From positions 1 through 64,000 of the forward strand of contig JAEXYH010000079.1 in assembly GCA_023451735.1 (NCBI GenBank): a DNA stretch of 64,000 nt, in the 5' to 3' direction. The stretch comes from Pseudomonadota bacterium. Lineage in GTDB: Bacteria; Pseudomonadota; Alphaproteobacteria; Rhizobiales; Rhizobiaceae. Both the position numbers and the translations under genes were made by a program. The notes beneath the pieces were generated by a model. That model saw only the letters and a program-made list of their open reading frames with translations, was not told where the DNA came from and did not search any database. Shown piece after piece: positions 7,845-16,581 of this stretch (position 1 is its first letter; every line of letters starts with the position of its first letter).

Positions 7845-9218
7845 ATGACCGATCCAAAGATCCTTGCTGCTCGTTTTCCCGGCGATTTTCTTTTCGGCGT
7901 CGCGACCGCCGCATTTCAGATCGAAGGCGCGACGAAAGTGGACGGACGAAAGCCCTCGATCTGGGATGCCTTTTCCAACATGCCGGGACGGGTGTTCAAC
8001 AGGGATAACGGCGACATTGCCTGCGATCACTACAACCGCCTTGAAGAGGATCTCGATCTCATCAAGGAAATGGGTGTCGAGGGCTATCGGTTTTCGATTG
8101 CGTGGCCGCGCATCATTCCGGAAGGCACGGGCCGCATCAATGAAAAGGGTCTCGATTTCTACGACCGGCTGGTGGATGGCTGCAAGGCGCGCGGCATCAA
8201 GACCTATGCAACACTTTATCATTGGGATCTGCCGCTTTCCCTGATGGGAGACGGAGGGTGGGTGGCGCGGTCCACGGCCTACGCCTTCCAGCGTTATGCA
8301 AAAGTGGTCATGGCCAGGCTTGGTGACCGGCTGGATGCGGTTGCGACCTTCAACGAGCCATGGTGCTCTGTCTGGCTATCGCATCTCTATGGAGTGCATG
8401 CGCCGGGCGAGCGTAACATGGAAGCAGCACTCGCGGCGATGCACACGACCAATCTGGCACATGGGCTTGCCGTCGAGGCCATCCGGCATGTGACGCCGAA
8501 CGTGCCGGTGGGGCTCGTGCTGAATGCCCATTCGGTCATTCCCGGCTCGGAGAGAGCCGAAGACAAGGCGGCTGCCGAGCGGGCGTTCGATTTCCATAAC
8601 GGTGCGTTCTTCGGCCCTGTCTTCAAGGGAGAATATCCCGCCTCCCTGATCGATGCGCTAGGCGATCGGATGCCGAAGCTCGAGGACGGGGATCTTGCCA
8701 TCATCAGCCAGAAGCTCGACTGGTGGGGACTCAATTACTACACGCCGATGCGGGTCGTGGACGATCCGGCAGAGGGCGTGCCCTATCCTGCCACACAGGG
8801 TGCGCCGGCCGTCGGCGAAGGGGTGACCGATATCGGCTGGGAGATTTATGCGCCGGCGATGAAGACGCTCGTGGAGGATCTTTATCGTCGCTATGAGCTG
8901 CCGGATTGTTATGTGACCGAGAACGGTGCTGCCTACAATATGGGGCCGGTCAACGGAGAAATCGACGATCAGCCGAGGCTCGACTATTATGTCGATCATC
9001 TTTCCGTCGTTGCCGATCTCGTTTCGGAGGGTTATCCCGTGAAGGGCTATTTCGCCTGGAGCCTGATGGATAATTTCGAATGGGCTGAAGGATACCGGAT
9101 GCGGTTCGGCCTCGTTCACGTGAATTATGAAACCCAGGAGCGGACGCTCAAAAAGAGCGGGAAATGGTATCGTCAACTGGCTCTGCAATTTCCCGGCGGC
9201 AACTACAAGAAAAGCTGA
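7845..9218 (+). CDS. GH1 family beta-glucosidase
   Basis: 457 residues from ATG 7845; an upstream in-frame start at 7776 would add residues unlike the family. The N-terminus FPGDFLFGVATAAFQIEGA is the GH1 opening. The general acid/base is E171 in TFNEPW and the nucleophile is E359 in YVTENGAA, so the retaining glycosidase site is intact. The end WSLMDNFEWAEGYRMRFGLVHV is the aglycone-site segment. There is no signal peptide, so it cleaves imported beta-glucosides such as cellobiose in the cytoplasm. Divergence from a sugar dehydrogenase suggests a shared sugar-use theme. Confidence 0.93.
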   Translation: MTDPKILAARFPGDFLFGVATAAFQIEGATKVDGRKPSIWDAFSNMPGRVFNRDNGDIACDHYNRLEEDLDLIKEMGVEGYRFSIAWPRIIPEGTGRINEKGLDFYDRLVDGCKARGIKTYATLYHWDLPLSLMGDGGWVARSTAYAFQRYAKVVMARLGDRLDAVATFNEPWCSVWLSHLYGVHAPGERNMEAALAAMHTTNLAHGLAVEAIRHVTPNVPVGLVLNAHSVIPGSERAEDKAAAERAFDFHNGAFFGPVFKGEYPASLIDALGDRMPKLEDGDLAIISQKLDWWGLNYYTPMRVVDDPAEGVPYPATQGAPAVGEGVTDIGWEIYAPAMKTLVEDLYRRYELPDCYVTENGAAYNMGPVNGEIDDQPRLDYYVDHLSVVADLVSEGYPVKGYFAWSLMDNFEWAEGYRMRFGLVHVNYETQERTLKKSGKWYRQLALQFPGGNYKKS

Positions 9219-9329
9219 CAAAAGACAGTTCCAGGCAGAACTGCGGAAGACTTTTTTCCTGGCGTGCGGATAATTGAAATTCCATCCCTAGGAAATGGGA
9301 AGTGTCCGGGGCATTGATCTGCCACCCGC

Positions 9330-9349
9330 AAGGCTGCTAGGCCTTTTTT
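9330..9349 (+). terminator. Short rho-independent terminator
   Basis: AAGGC at 9330-9334 pairs with GCCTT at 9341-9345 around TGCTAG, followed by a T-run to 9349. It lies 112 bases after the beta-glucosidase stop and before the metN promoter region. The stem is short. Confidence 0.45.
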
Positions 9350-9467
9350 GAGAGAAAGCCGATCCAAATGCTCCGGAAAGTCACTTGTCATCGAATGTGC
9401 CGCCTGGGTGCGTGATCGAGCGGCATTCTCGCCGTTAAAATGACCTGACTTAACTCGTGAGTTTCAA

Positions 9468-10586
9468 ATGACCATCCAACATACCGCGACAGATGTCGCG
9501 CCGTCCGTCCGGGCGGAAGGAATGCCGCAAGGGGCGCTTTCCAGCGCTCCCATGGTTTCCTTCGAGGGCGTAACGAAGCGCTTCGGCGGTACGGGCGGCC
9601 AGCCCGCCTTCACGGCCCTCGACGGGATCGATTTTACCGTTGCTCATGGTGCAATCGCCGGCATTATCGGCCGCTCGGGTGCCGGTAAGTCCACGCTCAT
9701 TCGCTTGGTCAACGGGCTGGAAAAGCCGACATCCGGCAAGGTCGTTGTGGATGGCACAGAGGTTGGCGGTCTGTCCGAAGCCGCCTTGCGCGGTCTGCGC
9801 CGCCAGATCGGCATGATCTTCCAGCATTTCAATCTCCTGTCGTCCCGTACAGCCTTCGACAACGTCGCTCTTCCGCTCGAAATTGCGGGTGTGGACAGCA
9901 AGACGATCAAAGCCAAGGTCGGGCCGTTGCTCGAGCTTGTAGGTCTCGGTGACAAGGCCAGAAGCTATCCTTCAGAACTTTCAGGCGGTCAGAAGCAGCG
10001 TGTCGGCATCGCGCGCGCACTTGCGACCGATCCGAAACTGCTGCTTTCCGATGAAGCCACTTCGGCTCTCGACCCCGAAACAACACAGTCCATTCTGCAG
10101 CTCTTGAAGCGGATCAATGCCGAGCTTGGGCTGACGGTGTTGCTGATCACCCACGAGATGGAAGTGGTCAAGACCATCGCCACCGACGTTGCGGTGATCG
10201 ACAAGGGGCTGATCGTCGAGTCCGGCAAGGTCTTCGATGTCTACGCCAGCCCGAAACACGATACGACGCGGACATTGCTCGCCTCTTCTCTGGCATTGCC
10301 GGAATGGCTGCGGACAGGCATCAGGCACACGCCTTCGGTAGGCGACCGGGCACTGGTACGGCTGGTCTTCTTCGGGGAAACCGCGTTTCAGCCGCTGACG
10401 GGTCGGCTCGTGGCCGAACTCGGTTCGGACGTCAATATTCTCGCAGGCGGCATCGAGGAAATCGGCGGCAAGCCATTCGGTTCGCTGGTCGTATCCTATT
10501 CCGCGGAGCCTGCCGTTCTTGAGCGGGCAAATCGCTTTTATGCCGAAACCGGCCTGACCACGGAGGTGCTCGGCTATGTCGCCTGA
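9468..10586 (+). CDS. metN: Methionine ABC transporter, ATP-binding protein MetN
   Basis: 372 residues. An unusual N-terminal extension of about 28 residues precedes the cassette (MVSFEGVTKRFGG). Walker A is GRSGAGKST, the signature LSGGQKQRVGIARAL and Walker B LLLSDEATSALDP; the C-terminal 90 residues (ALVRLVFFGETAFQPL onward) form the NIL regulatory domain that binds methionine and inhibits transport. Together with MetI and MetQ it imports methionine. A 249-base gap precedes it; I could not recognise a SAM riboswitch there. Confidence 0.94.
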   Translation: MTIQHTATDVAPSVRAEGMPQGALSSAPMVSFEGVTKRFGGTGGQPAFTALDGIDFTVAHGAIAGIIGRSGAGKSTLIRLVNGLEKPTSGKVVVDGTEVGGLSEAALRGLRRQIGMIFQHFNLLSSRTAFDNVALPLEIAGVDSKTIKAKVGPLLELVGLGDKARSYPSELSGGQKQRVGIARALATDPKLLLSDEATSALDPETTQSILQLLKRINAELGLTVLLITHEMEVVKTIATDVAVIDKGLIVESGKVFDVYASPKHDTTRTLLASSLALPEWLRTGIRHTPSVGDRALVRLVFFGETAFQPLTGRLVAELGSDVNILAGGIEEIGGKPFGSLVVSYSAEPAVLERANRFYAETGLTTEVLGYVA

Positions 10587-11244
10587 TATGCTCCTTAACC
10601 TGCTTTTGAAATCACTCGGCCAGACGGCGCAGATGGTTGCCGCTGCCGGTATTATCGGCTCACTGATCGGCCTGCCTATCGGTATCTTTCTTGCCACCAG
10701 CGGCAGGGGCGAGCTGTTTCCGGCGCCCGCGATCAACCGCATAGTCGGCCTGATCATCAATGCGGCGCGCTCGACACCTTTCATTATTCTCGTCGTCGCT
10801 ATCATTCCGTTTACGCGCCTGATCACGGGCACTTCGATCGGGACTTATGCGGCGATCGTGCCGCTGACGATCGCGACCATTCCCTTTTTCGCGCGTCTGG
10901 TCGAGGCGGCGATCCGTGAGATCGACAAGGGCCTGATCGAGGCGGTGCGCGCCATGGGCGCAACCCCGACACAGATCGTCTTCAAGGTGCTGCTCGCGGA
11001 AGCCCGGCCTTCGCTGATGGCAGCGCTTACGATGACCATGGTCAGCCTCATCGGTTATTCGGCAATGGTCGGCGCCGTCGGCGGCGGCGGTCTCGGTGAT
11101 CTTGGCATTCGTTACGGCTACCAGCGTTTCATGCCTGAAATGATGCTCGCCGTTGTCGTCGTGCTGATCGTGCTGGTTCAGCTCGTCCAGAGCGCCGGCG
11201 ACGCGCTGGCCCGCCGCTTCGATAAACGTAACCGCAAGAACTGA
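10576..11244 (+). CDS. metI: Methionine ABC transporter permease MetI
   Basis: 222 residues overlapping the end of metN by 11 bases, with GGAGGTG inside metN as ribosome binding site. About five membrane helices are visible, and the coupling segment EAVRAMGATPTQIVFKVLLAEARPSL is the EAA loop that contacts the ATPase. GGGGLGDLGIRYGYQRF near the end is typical of MetI. It forms the homodimeric methionine channel in the inner membrane. Confidence 0.95.
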   Translation: MSPDMLLNLLLKSLGQTAQMVAAAGIIGSLIGLPIGIFLATSGRGELFPAPAINRIVGLIINAARSTPFIILVVAIIPFTRLITGTSIGTYAAIVPLTIATIPFFARLVEAAIREIDKGLIEAVRAMGATPTQIVFKVLLAEARPSLMAALTMTMVSLIGYSAMVGAVGGGGLGDLGIRYGYQRFMPEMMLAVVVVLIVLVQLVQSAGDALARRFDKRNRKN

Positions 11245-11265
11245 GCATTTCAGAGGGACAAGATA

Positions 11266-12045
11266 ATGAAGAAACTGATTGTTGCAGCCGCGCTCGCCGC
11301 TCTCTTCTCAACCGGCGCGGCCCTTGCCGACACCAAGAAGGTCGGCGTAACGCCTGGTCCGCATGCGCAGATCGTCGAGAAGGTGAAGGAAGTCGCCGCC
11401 AAGAAGGGACTTGAGCTCGATGTCGTCGAATTCTCCGACTATGTCGTGCCGAACCAAGCTCTGTCGGATGGCGATATCGATATCAACTCGTTCCAGCACC
11501 AGCCCTATCTCGACAACCAGGTGAAGGAACGGAATCTCGATCTTGTCAGCGTAGCCAAGTCGGTGAATTTCCCGATGGCGGGCTACTCCAAGAAGATCAA
11601 AGCCTTGTCCGAACTGAAAGACGGCGCTTCGGTTGCCATCCCGAACGACCCAAGCAACGGCGCTCGCGCGCTCCTTCTGCTTGCTGACCAGAAGCTGATC
11701 ACGCTGAAGGACGGTATCGGGGTAAAGGCTTCCGTTGCCGACGTCGTCGAAAACCCGAAGAAGCTCAACATTGTCGAACTGGATGCGGCCCAGTTGCCGC
11801 GTTCGCTCGATGATGTCGATCTCGCGGCCATCACCACCAATTACGCGCTTGCCGCCGGCCTCAACCCGAAGACGGACGGCATTTTCCAGGAAAGCACCAA
11901 GGCGCCTTACGTCGGCGTCATTGCCGTTCGCGCCAAGGATAAGGACGCCGACTGGGTAAAAACCTTCGTTGAAAGCTATCACAGCGCGGAAGTGTCCGCC
12001 TTCATCGAAGAGAAGTTCAAGGGCGCGATCACGCCGACCTGGTAA
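11266..12045 (+). CDS. metQ: Methionine-binding protein MetQ (first copy)
   Basis: 259 residues, 21 bases after metI with an AGAGGGA ribosome binding site. The signal peptide is MKKLIVAAALAALFSTGAALA, cut before DTKK; there is no lipobox cysteine, so this is probably a soluble periplasmic binding protein rather than the lipoprotein seen in E. coli. The NlpA/MetQ signature VGVTPGPHAQI, FSDYVVPNQAL, NSFQHQPYLD and LDAAQLPRSLDDVD is complete. It delivers D- or L-methionine to MetNI. Confidence 0.94.
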   Translation: MKKLIVAAALAALFSTGAALADTKKVGVTPGPHAQIVEKVKEVAAKKGLELDVVEFSDYVVPNQALSDGDIDINSFQHQPYLDNQVKERNLDLVSVAKSVNFPMAGYSKKIKALSELKDGASVAIPNDPSNGARALLLLADQKLITLKDGIGVKASVADVVENPKKLNIVELDAAQLPRSLDDVDLAAITTNYALAAGLNPKTDGIFQESTKAPYVGVIAVRAKDKDADWVKTFVESYHSAEVSAFIEEKFKGAITPTW

Positions 12046-12135
12046 GCGCTAAAGGAATTGCGCCATCGGTCCTGCTCCCAACACAAAGGGGTCGGCGGCG
12101 CCATAAAACCCAACAAAATCGTGAGGAAACATCCA

Positions 12136-12912
12136 ATGAAGAAGCTCGTACTCGCTGCCGCACTGGCGCTCGCCGCCGCAAGCTCTGCGCTTGCCGAAGA
12201 TATCAAGGTCGGCGTCACGCCGGGCGAACATGCCACCATCATGGAAAAGGTTGCCGCGGTCGCCAAGACCAAGGGCCTCAACATCGATATCATCGAGTTC
12301 TCGGACTATGTCGTGCCGAACCAGGCGCTGAACGATGGTGACATTCAGGCCAACTCGTTCCAGCACCAACCCTATCTCGACAACCAGATCGCTGATCGCA
12401 AGTTCGATCTCGTCAGCATCGGCAAGACGATCACCACCCCAATGGGCGTCTACTCCAAGAAGGTGAAGAGCCTCGACGAACTGAAGGACGGCGATACCGT
12501 CGCCATTCCGAATGATCCGACGAATGGCGGCCGTGCGCTGCTGGTTCTGGCCTCGAAGGGCCTGATCAAGTTCAAGGACGATGCCGGCATCAAGGTCACG
12601 CCTGCCGACATCATCGAGAACCCGAAGAAGATCGAATTCTCGGAACTCGACGCTGCCCAGCTTCCGCGTTCGCTCGACGACGTCGATGCCGCCGTCATCA
12701 ACACCAACTACGCCATGGAAGCCGGCTTGAACCCGAAGAAGGACGCGATCGCGATCGAAGGCGAGAAGTCGCCCTACGCCAACGTCATCGTTGTCCGCTC
12801 TGCTGACAAGGATCAGCCCTGGGCAAAGACGCTGGTTGAAGCCTATCACGACGAAAGCATCCGCAAGTTCATCAATGATGAATACAAGGGTGCCCTGATC
12901 CCGTCCTGGTAA
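12136..12912 (+). CDS. metQ: Methionine-binding protein MetQ (second, tandem copy)
   Basis: 258 residues from ATG 12136 behind GAGGAAAC; an earlier in-frame start at 12058 reads through the spacer and is unlikely. Signal peptide MKKLVLAAALALAAASSALA, again without lipobox. It shares with the first copy the blocks FSDYVVPNQAL, NSFQHQPYLDNQ and LDAAQLPRSLDDVD, and most of the rest is similar, so it is a tandem duplicate. Differences lie in variable loops (for example FPMAGYSKK against TPMGVYSKK), which may give different affinity for methionine forms. Confidence 0.93.
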   Translation: MKKLVLAAALALAAASSALAEDIKVGVTPGEHATIMEKVAAVAKTKGLNIDIIEFSDYVVPNQALNDGDIQANSFQHQPYLDNQIADRKFDLVSIGKTITTPMGVYSKKVKSLDELKDGDTVAIPNDPTNGGRALLVLASKGLIKFKDDAGIKVTPADIIENPKKIEFSELDAAQLPRSLDDVDAAVINTNYAMEAGLNPKKDAIAIEGEKSPYANVIVVRSADKDQPWAKTLVEAYHDESIRKFINDEYKGALIPSW

Positions 12913-12941
12913 TCCGCACCAGCCGAAAAGACTGATTTATT

Positions 12942-12977
12942 ACAGCCCCTTATGCAGGAAATTGCGTGAGGGGCTGT
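12942..12977 (+). terminator. Terminator hairpin of the met operon
   Basis: A 15-bp stem (12942-12956 with 12963-12977), including two G-T pairs, surrounds a six-base loop 30 bases after the second metQ. Its core is ACAGCCCCT with AGGGGCTGT. The following GATTTG is only mildly T-rich. Confidence 0.6.
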
Positions 12978-13061
12978 GATTTGTGGTGGTGTATTTCACT
13001 GCAATCTTAACTGTATTTGAAGGAATGTCCGCGATAAACTTCTGGTTTAGAGAGGGGTTCT

Positions 13062-15260
13062 ATGGGGCTGTTACCATTCCGTTTCCGACGCCCCATGAAT
13101 GTTGGGCGCAAGTCCGCCGTGACCTCAATGCTCGGCGCCTTTGCTATCGTCGTTTTTCTCGTTACCGTTTTCATTCTGACGGCCGTCAACCGGATTACCG
13201 ATCACACCAACAATCTCGATGAACAACGCTCGCGTGCGACCACAAGCGGCGCCGTGCGAACATTTCAGGAGCAGCTTCACGCCACGCTGAACGACTACGC
13301 AGCATGGGATGATGCCGCCACTTTCGTTTATGCTCCCGATGGCCAGGGCTGGATCGTCAGCAATTTTGGCGACATGACCGCCAACAGTGATCTCTTTGAT
13401 GTCGCTATCCTGCTGGATTCTCACCGCAATGTGCTGATGGCTTATCAGGATGGCTATCCCGCTGTGTGGAAACCGGGGGACTATTTTGATGCGTCTCTCT
13501 GGACATTGTTCGACAAGGCAAGGTCAACCGGTCCTGAAAGTGTGCCTGAGGCGACGGGCTTTACTGCCACGAACAAGGGCATTTCCGTAACGGGTGTCGC
13601 TCTGGTCCGCGAGAAGTCAGGTGAGATCAACGTGGAGCCGGAAAACCGGCGCTATCTCGTGTTTGCCCGCCATCTGGATGACGACAAGGTTGCAGCGCTC
13701 GCCGCCACTTACGTTATCGGCGGCCTGCACTTCGTGGGTGTCGGTGAAGAACTGCCCAATGCGGTCGAAATCCGCAATGTCCATGGGCGTCTTCTGGCAA
13801 AACTTGGCTGGACGCCGCGCAAGCCGGGGGATGTCAGCTATCTTCAGGTCCGCCCGCTGGTCTACAGTGCCGTTGCCATGGTCGGGCTTTTCTTCCTGCT
13901 TCTGCTGGTCGCCGGATCGAATACCCTCAATCGCCTGAAAGCGGACGAAGCTGCAGCACGCCGTCTTGCGATGACGGACAGACTGAGCGGCCTGATGAAT
14001 CGCACGGGCTTCTTTGTGGCTCTGGATGACATGGTGGAAGAGGGGCGACGCAACGGACAGAGCGTGACCTTGCTCTATCTCGATCTCGATGGGTTCAAAG
14101 AGGTCAACGATGCGTACGGCCACGGAACCGGAGACAGGCTGATCCGCAGCGTGGCAGCGGGGCTGAGGATTCTGGTGGGCGACGGGTTAGTGCTTGCCCG
14201 CGTTGGGGGCGACGAGTTTGCCATCGCCGTTCTTTCCGAGGAACCGGGCGAGCAGGCGAGGATGTTGTGCGAACGCATTCTCGGTTTTTTCGCGGAGCCT
14301 TTTACGATCGGCGAACGGGTGGCCGTGATCGGCACCAGTATCGGAATTGCAATATCTCCGCACGGAACGGTCAATGGTGGCGAGCTTGTCCGAAGAGCGG
14401 ACATGGCCATGTACCGTGCCAAGGATGGCGGACGTAGCCGCTTTGAGTTCTACGCGCCCGATATGGACACCGAGCGAGAGGAGCGTCATCAGCTTGAGAT
14501 CGACCTCAGGGCCGCTATCGAGCGCCGTGAACTGACCGTGGTCTATCAGCCGGTGGTCTCTGCCCAGGATGGCCGGATCGTCGGGGTGGAAGCACTGGCC
14601 CGCTGGAATCGCAAGGGCTACGGTTCGGTTTCTCCGGATATATTCATTCCGATTGCCGAAACTTCCGGCCTGATCGATCAGCTAGGTCTCTTCGTGCTGC
14701 ATCGCGCATGCGAGACGGTGAAGCGTTGGCCGGGTCTAAAGCTTTCGGTCAACGTATCTCCCGGCCAGTTCCGTGATCCGGCGTTTCCGCAAAATGTTGC
14801 ATCCGTACTGCGGCGAACCGAAGCCAAACCGGCGGATATCACGTTGGAGATGACCGAAGGTTATTTCATCCAGAATGCCGATCGTGCCAAGACCTCCCTG
14901 GCCGAGTTGCGGCGACTGGGCGTGCATATCGCACTGGACGATTTCGGTGCCGGTTTCTCGAGTGTCGGTTATCTGCGCCAGTTCGGCTTCGACCGCATGA
15001 AGATCGACAAGTCGCTGATCCATGCGCTCGACCATGAACTGAGCGCGGTTGATATGCTGCATGCGACCGTCGCGCTTGCGCGTTCGCTGGATATTCCAGT
15101 CACGGCCGAAGGGGTGGAGACGGATGCGCAGGCTTTACAGTTGCGGCTTACAGGCTGCGATCAGCTCCAGGGCTATCTGTTCGGCCAGCCAATGGTGGCG
15201 GATGATATCGACGGTCTTTTTCAGCGCGACGAGCGCAGGGCGATATTTTCGCTGACCTGA
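13062..15260 (+). CDS. Membrane CHASE4-like / GGDEF / EAL cyclic-di-GMP protein
   Basis: 732 residues from ATG 13062, with AGAGGGG upstream. A membrane helix at about 20-42 and another at about 268-286 bracket a periplasmic sensor region (TFQEQLHATLNDYAAWDDA, typical of CHASE4). GGDEF is intact at 382-386 and has no RxxD inhibitory site at the usual distance. The EAL domain starts near 480 with EAL at 510-512, then LEMTEGYF, LDDFGAGFSS and KIDKSLI, so phosphodiesterase residues are also present. It could be bifunctional, with the balance set by the sensor ligand. Monocistronic after the met operon. Confidence 0.92.
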   Translation: MGLLPFRFRRPMNVGRKSAVTSMLGAFAIVVFLVTVFILTAVNRITDHTNNLDEQRSRATTSGAVRTFQEQLHATLNDYAAWDDAATFVYAPDGQGWIVSNFGDMTANSDLFDVAILLDSHRNVLMAYQDGYPAVWKPGDYFDASLWTLFDKARSTGPESVPEATGFTATNKGISVTGVALVREKSGEINVEPENRRYLVFARHLDDDKVAALAATYVIGGLHFVGVGEELPNAVEIRNVHGRLLAKLGWTPRKPGDVSYLQVRPLVYSAVAMVGLFFLLLLVAGSNTLNRLKADEAAARRLAMTDRLSGLMNRTGFFVALDDMVEEGRRNGQSVTLLYLDLDGFKEVNDAYGHGTGDRLIRSVAAGLRILVGDGLVLARVGGDEFAIAVLSEEPGEQARMLCERILGFFAEPFTIGERVAVIGTSIGIAISPHGTVNGGELVRRADMAMYRAKDGGRSRFEFYAPDMDTEREERHQLEIDLRAAIERRELTVVYQPVVSAQDGRIVGVEALARWNRKGYGSVSPDIFIPIAETSGLIDQLGLFVLHRACETVKRWPGLKLSVNVSPGQFRDPAFPQNVASVLRRTEAKPADITLEMTEGYFIQNADRAKTSLAELRRLGVHIALDDFGAGFSSVGYLRQFGFDRMKIDKSLIHALDHELSAVDMLHATVALARSLDIPVTAEGVETDAQALQLRLTGCDQLQGYLFGQPMVADDIDGLFQRDERRAIFSLT

Positions 15261-15275
15261 CTTCTTCTCTGCCGA

Positions 15276-15596
15276 TCAGAGATACCGCGGAACCTTGGCT
15301 TTCAGAACCTCCACGAGGCGTGGATCCATAAATTGATAGTCGTCGGGAATGTCCAGGCAGACGAGGCGTGCGCCCTTCATCGCGGCCCGGTATTTCGACT
15401 GCAATTTCGTGCGATGGGTGCGTTCCATCACGAAGATGATGTCCGCCCACTCGACAAGTTCGTGGGAAAGCGGGTTTTCGGCATCGTTATTCGTGCCTGC
15501 GGAGGACGTCTCGATGCCGGGCCAGTCGGCAAATACCTGCTCTGCCGTCGGGCTTCGCAGTTTGTTCTGGCTGCAGACGAAGAGGACGTTCTTCAC
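15276..15596 (-). CDS. Low-molecular-weight phosphotyrosine phosphatase-like protein
   Basis: 106 residues. The N-terminus MKNVLFVCSQNKLRSPTAEQVF carries the CX5R P-loop (C-S-Q-N-K-L-R) with following Ser, the phosphate-binding loop of LMW-PTP. The protein is shorter than classical LMW-PTPs (about 150 residues) and lacks the typical C-terminal DPY acid motif, ending with LDIPDDYQFMDPRLVEVLKAKVP; the DP within that segment may replace it. Substrate unknown. It is the last gene of a four-gene leftward operon, 11 bases after trhO. Confidence 0.82.
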   Translation of the reverse strand: MKNVLFVCSQNKLRSPTAEQVFADWPGIETSSAGTNNDAENPLSHELVEWADIIFVMERTHRTKLQSKYRAAMKGARLVCLDIPDDYQFMDPRLVEVLKAKVPRYL

Positions 15597-15607
15597 CCGC
15601 TATTCTC

Positions 15608-16564
15608 TCAGCTGCCGATGTGCTTGACGCCGCGCTTCTTGGCCAGCGCGATCTGGTGTTGTCGCTGGCGGTAGCGCAGGCGATCTGCCTCGCTGCGGGT
15701 ATCATAGCAGTTCGAGCAGGAGACGCCTTCCTCGTATTTCGGGGAGGTGATCTCTTCGGCGGTGATGGGGTTGCGGCAGGCGTGGCAGAGCTTGTGATTG
15801 CCTTCCTTCAGCCCATGCTCGACCGAGACGCGCTCGTCGAAGACGAAACATGCGCCTTCCCACATGCTCTCTTCTGCAGGCACTTCCTCGAGATACTTCA
15901 GGATGCCGCCCTTAAGGTGGTAGACTTCGTCGAAGCCCTCTTCCTTCATGAAGGCGGTCGCCTTCTCGCAACGGATGCCGCCGGTGCAATACATGGCGAT
16001 CTTCGGCTTGTTGTGCAGGCCGGTATTGTTACGCACCCAGTCGGGAAACTCGCGGAACGTCTTGGTGTTCGGGTCGATCGCGCCTTTGAAGATGCCGATC
16101 GCCGTTTCATAGTCGTTGCGCGTATCGATCAGGATCGTCTCAGGATCGGAGATCAGCGCGTTCCAGCCCTTCGGATCGACATAGGTGCCGACAATCCGGT
16201 TGGGGTCGATATCCTCGACGCCCATCGTGACGATCTCTTTTTTCGGCCGGACCTTCATACGCAGGAAGGGCATCTTCGACGCACGGCTTTCCTTGTGTTC
16301 AAGCTTGGCCAATTCCGGCTGGGCGCGCAGATAGGCGAGCAGGCGGGCGATCGCATCGTCGGTGCCGGCTACGGTGCCATTGATGCCTTCGCGGGCGATC
16401 AGCAGCGTGCCCTTGACGCCGTTCTCATCGCAGAAAGCCTGCAGCGGTTCGCGGAAATCCTCGAAGCGCTCGAAACGGGCAAAATGATAGAGCGCTGCGA
16501 CGAGGAAGCCATTGGTTGCCCCGTCGGCCACCGGGGACCGCGATGTGATCTGATTGTCTGTCAT
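15608..16564 (-). CDS. trhO: tRNA uridine(34) hydroxylase TrhO (rhodanese-like)
   Basis: 318 residues from ATG 16564; a TTG three codons earlier is possible. The N-terminal ferredoxin-like domain (FLVAALYHFARF, GVKGTLLIAREGINGTVAG) and central rhodanese domain with active-site Cys in YCTGGIRCEKA are the TrhO/YceA architecture, followed by a Cys-rich tail (CHACRNPI, CSNCYD) with possible zinc sites. TrhO adds oxygen to U34 of certain tRNAs to form 5-hydroxyuridine. It sits 17 bases after the CHAD gene. Confidence 0.93.
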   Translation of the reverse strand: MTDNQITSRSPVADGATNGFLVAALYHFARFERFEDFREPLQAFCDENGVKGTLLIAREGINGTVAGTDDAIARLLAYLRAQPELAKLEHKESRASKMPFLRMKVRPKKEIVTMGVEDIDPNRIVGTYVDPKGWNALISDPETILIDTRNDYETAIGIFKGAIDPNTKTFREFPDWVRNNTGLHNKPKIAMYCTGGIRCEKATAFMKEEGFDEVYHLKGGILKYLEEVPAEESMWEGACFVFDERVSVEHGLKEGNHKLCHACRNPITAEEITSPKYEEGVSCSNCYDTRSEADRLRYRQRQHQIALAKKRGVKHIGS

Positions 16565-16581
16565 GCGGCTCAAATACAGCG

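Noticed and set aside
9219..9467. SAM riboswitch before metN
   Set aside because: I searched for the SAM-II pseudoknot pattern with its conserved GCTAAA-type segment and could not find it; only a short terminator is clear. A covariance search would settle it.
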